Made by a program: the position numbers and the translations under genes. From Hungatella hathewayi (lineage in GTDB: Bacteria > Bacillota > Clostridia > Lachnospirales > Lachnospiraceae), in the NCBI GenBank assembly GCA_025149285.1, contig CP102274.1:1007501-1071500 (forward strand): DNA of 64,000 bases, written 5' to 3'. This document shows positions 55,702 to 64,000 of the stretch, piece by piece. How positions within the stretch are numbered: the first letter of the stretch is position 1; the number at the start of each line of letters is the position of its first letter. The notes beneath the pieces were generated by a model. That model was not told where the DNA came from. It did no database searches and worked only from the letters and a program-made list of their open reading frames with translations.

Positions 55702-56985
55702 ATGATAAAATTTTTAGTTGATTTCTTAAGCCAGCCTACGGTTGTATTAGGCCTTGTAGCGATGATCGGTCTGATCGCCATGAAAAACAGCGTATCAGAC
55801 GTTATTTCAGGAACCTTTAAGACAATTTTGGGATTTCTGATACTGAGCGCGGGATCAAATGTCATTGTGGGGGCCCTGGTTCCGTTCAGTTCCATGTTTA
55901 ACAGTGCTTTCGGCATGGCGGGGATCGTGCCCGAGGATAATTCCCTGGTAGCAGCAGTACAGACAGTATTGGGATTTGAGACTCCTCTCATCATGTTGTT
56001 CTCATTCTTAATCAACCTGCTGCTGGCGCGTATTACGCCCTTTAAGTACATTTTCCTGACTGGCCACATGATGTTTTCCTTTGCGGGAACTATGGCAATC
56101 GTTCTGGACCAGATGGGGATCCGGGGCTGGGAGGCTGTGGCCATCGGCTCGGTCGTCCAGGGAATTTCCATGATTGTATTTCCGGCTATTGCCCAGCCAT
56201 TTGTCAGAAAGATTTTAAAGACGGATGAAGTGGCGTTTGGCTTCTGGGGAAGCTCCCTTGTCTGTCTCAGTGGATTTGTCGGCGGCCTGTTCGGGAAAAA
56301 AGACCGTGACCCGGAGCAGGATACTTGGGAAAAGGTCCATGTATCCGAAAAATTTAATTTTCTGAAGGACATGTCAATTCTTATGGCTATTGTCATGATT
56401 GTCGTGTACATCCTGACCGCACTGATTGCAGGCCGCGAGACGGTGACGGCGTTGTCCGGCGGACAGAACTACATCATCTATACCCTGATCCAGGCCCTCA
56501 CCTTTGTGGCGGGCGTACTCGTCCTCTTACAGGGGGTCCGCATGTTCTTAGGCGAAATTATTCCCGCATTTAAGGGCATCAGTGAGAAGCTGGTTCCCGG
56601 AGCCAGACCGGCTCTCGACATCCCGATTTTCTACAGCGTCGGACCGATGGCGACCACGGTTGGTTTCCTGGCGGCGATGGTGGGCGGTATCATCAGCACC
56701 ATGATTACGACCAGGATGAACGTAGTCGTGCTTCCGGGAGTGATCGGCCTCTTCTTCATGGGCGGCGCGGCAGGCGTGTTCGGCGATAAATTAGGCGGCA
56801 AAAAGGGCGCTGTGGCAGCAGGCCTCTTCCTCGGTGTTTTCTTCACGCTGATTGTGGCGGCTGCATACCCCTTCGTCAATGTAGGTGCTTACGGAGTGGA
56901 AGGCTTATGGTTTGCTTCGACGGATGCCATTATTGTGTCGGTGCTGATGCGCCTTGTGGGCATGGTGTTTGGAGTCCCGCTGTAA
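55702..56985 (+). CDS. PTS EIIC component, ascorbate (UlaA/SgaT) type
   Basis: The 427-residue protein has about ten membrane segments. KTILGFLILSAGSNVIVGAL near 35-54 and the family's FETPLIMLFSFLINLLLARITPF match the UlaA/SgaT EIIC class. The class carries ascorbate and other sugar acids or lactones, but the rest of the operon lacks ulaDEFG, so ascorbate is not the obvious substrate. Confidence 0.9.
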   Translation: MIKFLVDFLSQPTVVLGLVAMIGLIAMKNSVSDVISGTFKTILGFLILSAGSNVIVGALVPFSSMFNSAFGMAGIVPEDNSLVAAVQTVLGFETPLIMLFSFLINLLLARITPFKYIFLTGHMMFSFAGTMAIVLDQMGIRGWEAVAIGSVVQGISMIVFPAIAQPFVRKILKTDEVAFGFWGSSLVCLSGFVGGLFGKKDRDPEQDTWEKVHVSEKFNFLKDMSILMAIVMIVVYILTALIAGRETVTALSGGQNYIIYTLIQALTFVAGVLVLLQGVRMFLGEIIPAFKGISEKLVPGARPALDIPIFYSVGPMATTVGFLAAMVGGIISTMITTRMNVVVLPGVIGLFFMGGAAGVFGDKLGGKKGAVAAGLFLGVFFTLIVAAAYPFVNVGAYGVEGLWFASTDAIIVSVLMRLVGMVFGVPL

Positions 56986-57055
56986 TTTAGAACGCAGTAC
57001 TGCTGTATGGAAAGAACTTAAATTTGGAAAAAGGACTTGGAAAGAAGGTCGCAGA

Positions 57056-57973
57056 ATGGAAAAATTTGCAAGAACAGTTTTAGGTGACATAAAGGGAGAG
57101 GATATGGGATTTACTTATCCCCATGAGCATCTCCATGCGGTTCCTCCGCCATGTCAGAAGGACAGGGATTTGGAACTGAGCAGCTACGAGAACAGCGTGC
57201 AGGAGCTGTTTCATTTCAAGGAAGTCGGGGGACGCACCCTGGTGGAGGCCTCTACGCTGGACTATGGCAGAGACTTAAAGGTTCTGAAACGGATGGCACA
57301 GGAGACAGGGGTCCATATTATCGCAACCACTGGTTTCAATAAGCATATCTACTACCCGCCGTGGGTGGCGGAAACGTCTATGGAAGAGATCGCGGGCATG
57401 CTGGCAAAGGATGTGATGGAAGGTGGCGACGGATCGGATGCGAGAGCCGGCTTCATCAAAATCGGCACTTATTACAATATGATTCATCCGCTGGAGAAGA
57501 AGACGGCAATTGCAGCGGCGACTGCCCAGAAACTCTGCAATGCACCGATCTGGGGCCATACGGAGGCCGGCACCATGGGAATGGAGGTGCTGGACATCCT
57601 GGAAAATGAGGGCGTGGATTTAACCACTGTGGCCCTGGGCCATCTGGACCGCAATCCGGACGAGTACTATCTTCTTAAGCTGGCCGACCGGGGAATCTAT
57701 ATTCAGTTTGACGGACCCGGAAAGGTGAAATACCATCCCGATTCCACGAGAGTAGCCCTCATCCGCTCCCTGATCGGGCATGGTTACGGCAGGCAGCTGC
57801 TGATATCCGGAGATATGGGACGCGCCTCCTATTTAGAGGCTTACGGCGGAGGCCCGGGATTCCGCTTTATCAGGACAAAATTTATCGCCCGTCTTCTGGA
57901 CGAGGGAATCAGCCAGCAGGATATTGACACGATCTTTATCGAGAACCCGAAACGGTGGCTGGCCGTATTTTAA
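57056..57973 (+). CDS. Phosphotriesterase-family hydrolase, probable phospho-sugar lactonase
   Basis: The 305-residue amidohydrolase-fold protein keeps the whole binuclear site: TYPHEHLHA near 21-29 (HxH), a Lys in GFIKIG near 141 for carboxylation, HTEAGT near 172, GHLDRNPD near 200, and GDMGR near 258. PTE-family members in PTS operons are reported phosphofuranose lactonases. Such a step, opening a phosphorylated aldonolactone, fits a Ula-class PTS. The exact sugar is unknown. The chosen ATG follows AGAAGG; an overlapping longer frame from 56954 lies inside the EIIC gene. Confidence 0.82.
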   Translation: MEKFARTVLGDIKGEDMGFTYPHEHLHAVPPPCQKDRDLELSSYENSVQELFHFKEVGGRTLVEASTLDYGRDLKVLKRMAQETGVHIIATTGFNKHIYYPPWVAETSMEEIAGMLAKDVMEGGDGSDARAGFIKIGTYYNMIHPLEKKTAIAAATAQKLCNAPIWGHTEAGTMGMEVLDILENEGVDLTTVALGHLDRNPDEYYLLKLADRGIYIQFDGPGKVKYHPDSTRVALIRSLIGHGYGRQLLISGDMGRASYLEAYGGGPGFRFIRTKFIARLLDEGISQQDIDTIFIENPKRWLAVF

Positions 57974-57984
57974 GGAGGACGCAC

Positions 57985-58605
57985 ATGATTGAATCTATAA
58001 GGCTCATGGCAATTATCCGGGATGTGGAGCCCGTTTATGCGGCTCCGATTGCAGAGACGCTGTTGAGTGAAGGAATCACCGGTATTGAAGTATCCTTAAG
58101 CGACCCGGAAAAGGGATTTGGCTGCATCGAGCAGATTCAGAAGAAGTATTCACCGGGCGGAATCTGCTTAGGGGCAGGGACGGTTACAAAGAAAGAGGAG
58201 GTGGACCGGCTGGCGGCCATGAAAATCCCGTTCTTTTTAACGCCGGGCTACGATGACGATCTGGTGGCTTACGGCCTTTCAAAGGGGATGGAGGTTCTGC
58301 CCGGTGTTCTGACGCCGGGAGACGTCCAGAAGGCGCTTAACAGAGGCGTCAGGCGTCTCAAGCTGTTCCCGGCCGATGCCTTTGGAATGTCTTATATTAA
58401 AAGTCTGAAGGGACCTTTTCCGCAGGCAGAGTTTGTGGCTGTGGGAGGTGTGAATGAGACTAACGTGTCCCAGTTTCTGAAGGCAGGTTTTGTCGGCGCG
58501 GCCGCCGGCAGCAATCTGGTGCCAAGAGGAGCGGCAGATGGGGATCTGGAGCTGATCCGGCAGAAAGCCCGGCTGTACGTCCAGGCAATGAAAAGGGAGG
58601 TATAA
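57985..58605 (+). CDS. KHG/KDPG-type aldolase
   Basis: The 206-residue protein has the class I aldolase site of the Eda family: ITGIEVSLSD near 34-43, GAGTVTKKEE near 67, and the Schiff-base Lys in RRLKLFPADAFG near 124-135. It should cleave a 2-keto-3-deoxy-phospho acid to pyruvate and an aldehyde phosphate. No dehydratase for making such an acid is in the operon, so it must come from elsewhere or the aldolase acts in a different way. AAGGAGG lies just ahead; the gene starts 12 bases after the previous stop. Confidence 0.87.
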   Translation: MIESIRLMAIIRDVEPVYAAPIAETLLSEGITGIEVSLSDPEKGFGCIEQIQKKYSPGGICLGAGTVTKKEEVDRLAAMKIPFFLTPGYDDDLVAYGLSKGMEVLPGVLTPGDVQKALNRGVRRLKLFPADAFGMSYIKSLKGPFPQAEFVAVGGVNETNVSQFLKAGFVGAAAGSNLVPRGAADGDLELIRQKARLYVQAMKREV

Positions 58606-58609
58606 AGCG

Positions 58610-59326
58610 ATGGCATTTATCGTCCAGAACATGACCTGGCCCATGGTGAAAGAACGGCTGGAGGTGTGTTCCACCGCCATCGTACCCATAGGCTCCACGG
58701 AACAGCACGGCTATCACCTCCCTCTGGGAACCGACGTTTTCCTGGCGGAACATCTGGCACGGCTCATATCCGACCGTACCGGGGCGCTGGTATTTCCAAC
58801 ACTCAATTTCGGCTACTCCTGGGTATGGCGCGACCGGATTGGCACCGTATCCCTTCCTCAGGACCATTTGCAGCTTGTTTTAAAGGACATCGTGAAATCC
58901 GTGGAGCGGTACGGCGTGACGAAACTCGTCTTTTTAAACGGCCACGAGGCCAACGGCGCTTCCATGAAGTATGCGATCCGCGATATTCAGGATGATACCC
59001 CGGTAAAAGTTCTGGGAATGTTTTATCCTGGACTGCAGGCCATTTACGACAAATATATGGAGAGTCCCACCTGGGGAGGCATGTTCCATGCCTGCGAATT
59101 TGAGACGTCACTCATGCTGTCTGCCAGGGAGGAGCTGGTCCACATGGATTTAGCTCAGGCCGAGTATCCGGACAGGCCGCCCCTTTACGGGATGGACAAT
59201 ACCTCCATCGGCGACTTGAGTGTGTCCGGTACATACGGCGATCCCACGGCAGCGGCCAAGGATAAGGGGGACCGCATGTTTGAGGAGTTCGCCGCGAAAG
59301 CAGCGGAACTGATTAGCAAGGCATAA
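58610..59326 (+). CDS. Creatininase-family amidohydrolase
   Basis: The 238-residue protein has the creatininase metal site: PIGSTEQHGYHLPLGTD near 23-39 (Glu, His, Asp), FLNGHEANG near 106-114, and HACEFETS near 162-169. The family opens cyclic amides or related rings, and also includes formamide hydrolases of cofactor synthesis. Its place in a PTS operon beside a lactonase and aldolase suggests it opens or deaminates a phosphorylated ring; no reported pathway combining these was recalled. It is the last gene of the operon. Confidence 0.82.
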   Translation: MAFIVQNMTWPMVKERLEVCSTAIVPIGSTEQHGYHLPLGTDVFLAEHLARLISDRTGALVFPTLNFGYSWVWRDRIGTVSLPQDHLQLVLKDIVKSVERYGVTKLVFLNGHEANGASMKYAIRDIQDDTPVKVLGMFYPGLQAIYDKYMESPTWGGMFHACEFETSLMLSAREELVHMDLAQAEYPDRPPLYGMDNTSIGDLSVSGTYGDPTAAAKDKGDRMFEEFAAKAAELISKA

Positions 59327-59488
59327 ATAATAAGGGGGGAGCCGCAGAATCAACAGATCGTTGATTAAATGTACGTTTGTTCCACCTAAAATGAAAGTCG
59401 GATAAGAAGACCTGTTTTTTTGATTCGATACAGGATAAACTTATAGAGTTTTAAGTTGTAAGTTTATCCTGTATTCAACAAAAAACTA
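59327..59488. other. Spacer between the two PTS operons
   Basis: It contains a perfect 16-bp inverted repeat (59428-59474, listed separately) and no gene. Confidence 0.6.
59428..59474. repeat. Perfect 16-bp inverted repeat without T run
   Basis: ATACAGGATAAACTTA (59428-59443) is exactly repeated in reverse at 59459-59474 with a 15-base loop. A T run precedes it at 59414-59421, but neither strand has one directly after, so an ordinary intrinsic terminator is doubtful. It lies 15 bases ahead of the -35 element of the next operon. Confidence 0.75.
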
Positions 59489-59517
59489 TTGACATCATTT
59501 GGATAAAGTGATAGGAT
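59489..59517 (+). promoter_or_regulatory. Promoter of the beta-glucoside operon
   Basis: TTGACA (59489-59494) and TAGGAT (59512-59517) are 17 bases apart. The start would be near 59524, 14 bases ahead of the first antitermination site. Confidence 0.75.
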
Positions 59518-59537
59518 TAACTCAGAAATTGAAACAG

Positions 59538-59567
59538 GGATTGTAACTTCTCACGAAAGGCATTACC
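59538..59567 (+). promoter_or_regulatory. Ribonucleic antiterminator (RAT) site 1, BglG/LicT type
   Basis: The segment starts GGATTGTAACTTCT and ends AAGGCATTACC, the form of the hairpin bound by BglG/LicT coactivators. Its flanks CAGGG and CCCTG also pair. It lies in the operon leader. Confidence 0.8.
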
Positions 59568-59578
59568 CTGAAGACTAC

Positions 59579-59606
59579 GGATTGTAACTTCTTTGAAGGC
59601 ATTACC
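59579..59606 (+). promoter_or_regulatory. RAT site 2 with overlapping terminator
   Basis: GGATTGTAACTTCT...GAAGGCATTACC repeats site 1 with a 2-base shorter middle. AACTTCTT (59586-59593) inside it can pair with AAGAGGTT (59643-59650) followed by five Ts, so RAT and terminator would exclude each other. Confidence 0.75.
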
Positions 59607-59680
59607 GAAATGGTTTATTACAGCTGTTTTGGAAGTCTTTATAAGAGGTTTTTTTAATTTCAGGAGAGAGGGAAGAGACA

Positions 59681-60157
59681 ATGTTTGGTTTTAAGAAAAA
59701 AGCGGACTGCAGCATTTATGCACCGGCAGACGGGAAAGTAATTGCACTGGAAGACGTACCGGATCAGGTATTCGCATCAAAGGTTTTAGGAGAGGGAATT
59801 GCTGTTGAAGTTGAGGGATCGGAGATTTGCGCTCCGTGTGACGGACGGATTATTATGCTTGCCGACACGAAGCATGCCTTTGGATTGGAAGCTGTAAACG
59901 GTGCTGAAATTCTGATTCACATTGGTCTTGATACGGTTGAATTTAATGGAATGGGATTTACAGCGTTAAAAGCGGTGAATGACAGAGTGAAAAAGGGGAC
60001 TCCGGTTATTAAACTGGACAGAGAGTATTTCCAATCGAGAAATGCCTGTCTGATAACGCCTGTCATTATATCGAACGGTACGAATTACCGGTTTGAACTG
60101 GAGAATATTGGTAAAAAGGTTGTGGCAAAGGAAAGTGTCGTAATCCGGTTTCAGTAG
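59681..60157 (+). CDS. PTS EIIA component, glucose type (stand-alone)
   Basis: The 158-residue EIIA has IYAPADGKVIALEDVPD, the auxiliary His in TKHAFGLE near 66, and the phosphorylated His in ILIHIGLDTVEFNG near 87. In most beta-glucoside transporters this domain is fused to EIIBC; here it is a separate gene ahead of the regulator, and the EIIBC encoded at 61143 lacks it. The two proteins probably work together. Confidence 0.93.
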   Translation: MFGFKKKADCSIYAPADGKVIALEDVPDQVFASKVLGEGIAVEVEGSEICAPCDGRIIMLADTKHAFGLEAVNGAEILIHIGLDTVEFNGMGFTALKAVNDRVKKGTPVIKLDREYFQSRNACLITPVIISNGTNYRFELENIGKKVVAKESVVIRFQ

Positions 60158-60175
60158 AAATGGGGGAAGCGGTTC

Positions 60176-61012
60176 ATGAAGGTCATTAAGAAAATCAATA
60201 ACAATGTCGTGATCTGCCTGGATCATAATAATCGTGAACTTGTTGCTTTTGGCCGTGGAATCGGTTTTCCGGCAGCCCCGTATGAGCTGGACGATCTAAG
60301 CAAAATCGACCGGACGTATTACGGAGTCAATTCTTCCTATATGGGACTGGTGAATGAGATTCCGGAAGAGGTCTTCGAGGTGGCGGCCAAAATTGTCGAT
60401 ATGGCGGTTAATTACATTGATTGCGAGCTGAGCAGCAATCTGGTGTTTACTCTGGCGGATCATATTAATTTTGCTATAGAGAGAAATCAGAGAAATATGA
60501 ATCTAAGGAACCCGTTTTTGTATGATATCCGGTATTTTTATGAGAAGGAGATGGATATAGGAAATCTTGCGGTAAAAATGATTCGGAGATACTTAAAGGT
60601 TTCACTGCCGGAAGAAGAAGCTGGTAATATTGCGCTTCATTTTATCAATGCGGAGGCACTCAGCGAGAAAGAGAATGAGTTCAATGTCAGTGATACCGTT
60701 GTTGAGGAGGTTACCTATCTGATTGAGAAGGAGTTAAACATCCGTATTAAGAGAGAGGATTTCAATTACTCGAGATTTGTTTCCCATCTGCAGTATCTGA
60801 TGAAGAGAAAAGATGCGGTGAGCAGTATTTCAAGCGATAATATTAAGTTGTATATGGAAATGAAAGAGGAGTTTCCGGTTATCTACCAGTGTGTGCTTAA
60901 AATCAGGGATTATATGGCAGGAAAGCTGGATTGGGAACTCAGCGAGGAAGAACTGCTGTATTTAATATTACATGTGAACAGACTTTATGCAAGAGAGGAT
61001 TGTAACCGTTAA
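60176..61012 (+). CDS. BglG/LicT-family transcriptional antiterminator
   Basis: The 278-residue protein starts with the RNA-binding CAT domain (MKVIKKINNNVVICLDHNN, GRGIGF), then PRD1 with DHINFAIERNQRN near 99 and PRD2 ending LILHVNRLYARE. When the substrate is present it binds the RAT sites at 59538, 59579 and 60997 and lets transcription pass the terminators. Its own last five codons are part of RAT site 3. Confidence 0.93.
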   Translation: MKVIKKINNNVVICLDHNNRELVAFGRGIGFPAAPYELDDLSKIDRTYYGVNSSYMGLVNEIPEEVFEVAAKIVDMAVNYIDCELSSNLVFTLADHINFAIERNQRNMNLRNPFLYDIRYFYEKEMDIGNLAVKMIRRYLKVSLPEEEAGNIALHFINAEALSEKENEFNVSDTVVEEVTYLIEKELNIRIKREDFNYSRFVSHLQYLMKRKDAVSSISSDNIKLYMEMKEEFPVIYQCVLKIRDYMAGKLDWELSEEELLYLILHVNRLYAREDCNR

Positions 61013-61022
61013 GGGCATTACC
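60997..61022 (+). promoter_or_regulatory. RAT site 3, overlapping the end of the antiterminator gene
   Basis: GGATTGTAACCG...GGGCATTACC includes the stop codon of the upstream gene and runs into the left arm of the terminator 61019-61073. Confidence 0.85.
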
Positions 61023-61073
61023 AATGCATAAAAGAATGATTAGTGTCATTCTTTCTGCATTGGTATTTTTTTT
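61019..61073 (+). terminator. Antiterminator-controlled terminator before the EIIBC gene
   Basis: TACCAATGCA (61019-61028) pairs with TGCATTGGTA (61056-61065), and AAGAATGA with TCATTCTT inside, followed by eight Ts. Its first 4 bases belong to RAT site 3, so only one structure can form. Confidence 0.93.
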
Positions 61074-61142
61074 GAGTAGATACAATGGACTGGCGCGCGT
61101 CTGTTGTTTTGAAGAATAAAACAGGAACAGGAGAAGAAAGAT

Positions 61143-64000
<2,858 letters not shown>

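Noticed and set aside
53056..59326. Assigning the operon to ascorbate use
   Set aside because: Only the transporter class agrees; the UlaD, UlaE, UlaF and UlaG enzymes are absent.

Overview
The window looks like chromosomal DNA of a strict or facultative anaerobe of the Firmicutes, most probably a gut-type Lachnospiraceae (Clostridium cluster XIVa). This is inferred from strong AGGAGG-type ribosome sites, a GC content near 50 percent with AT-rich spacers, Etf-linked acyl-CoA dehydrogenases, PTS operons with PRD regulators, and the general protein style. No species can be named from the sequence alone. There is no CRISPR array, insertion sequence or prophage.

Layout. Positions 1-2613 hold the 3' part of a 23S rRNA gene and seven tRNA genes (Asn, Glu, Thr, Met-type CAU, Asp, Val, Leu) closed by a terminator. 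Two minus-strand genes follow (an Ntn-hydrolase and a hotdog thioesterase). Positions 4279-15115 are a large plus-strand catabolic operon: two acyl-CoA dehydrogenases, a family III CoA-transferase, EtfBA, an acyl-CoA ligase, a desulfoferrodoxin-like protein that has lost the superoxide-reductase histidines, and two transporters (YkvI-like and GntP-like). Palindromes with Rex-type half-sites lie at its promoter and before the transporter genes. The logic is import of an organic acid, CoA activation, and reduction or elimination with Etf as electron carrier. It resembles carnitine/gamma-butyrobetaine and aryl-acrylate clusters but has no BCCT carrier or hydratase.

Positions 15111-16979 are an AT-rich, gene-poor island with one orphan secreted protein and a gene remnant. 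Positions 16980-21030 carry a LysR regulator divergent from a metallo-hydrolase, a tRNA-Arg, and a ferredoxin-like gene divergent from a Crp/Fnr regulator. Positions 21105-31524 form a muropeptide (cell-wall peptide) uptake and breakdown cluster: an oligopeptide ABC transporter, a dipeptide epimerase, an NlpC/P60 peptidase, and two signal-less class A beta-lactamase-fold serine hydrolases at the two ends. Positions 31515-44692 are mixed housekeeping and accessory genes: tocopherol-cyclase-like, YgjP-like peptidase, chemosensor-like protein, RecJ, oxidoreductase, GlyA, a MerR-methyltransferase fusion under a textbook 19-bp-spacer promoter, PhzF, a truncated lysozyme, KptA, and an RmlD-like protein. 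Positions 44834-48546 encode a three-subunit molybdenum hydroxylase.

Positions 48625-52768 are on the minus strand: an Opu-type ABC transporter for a quaternary-amine osmolyte and a cell-wall-binding repeat protein with another MerR-type promoter. Positions 53056-59326 are a PTS operon of the ascorbate (Ula) class whose enzymes are a phosphotriesterase-fold lactonase, a KDPG-type aldolase and a creatininase-family hydrolase; its substrate is unknown. Positions 59489-64000 are a beta-glucoside PTS operon controlled by three BglG/LicT-type antitermination sites and end inside the 6-phospho-beta-glucosidase gene.

The two best candidates for undescribed biology are the acyl-CoA operon with the degenerate desulfoferrodoxin and the PTS-lactonase-aldolase-creatininase operon.
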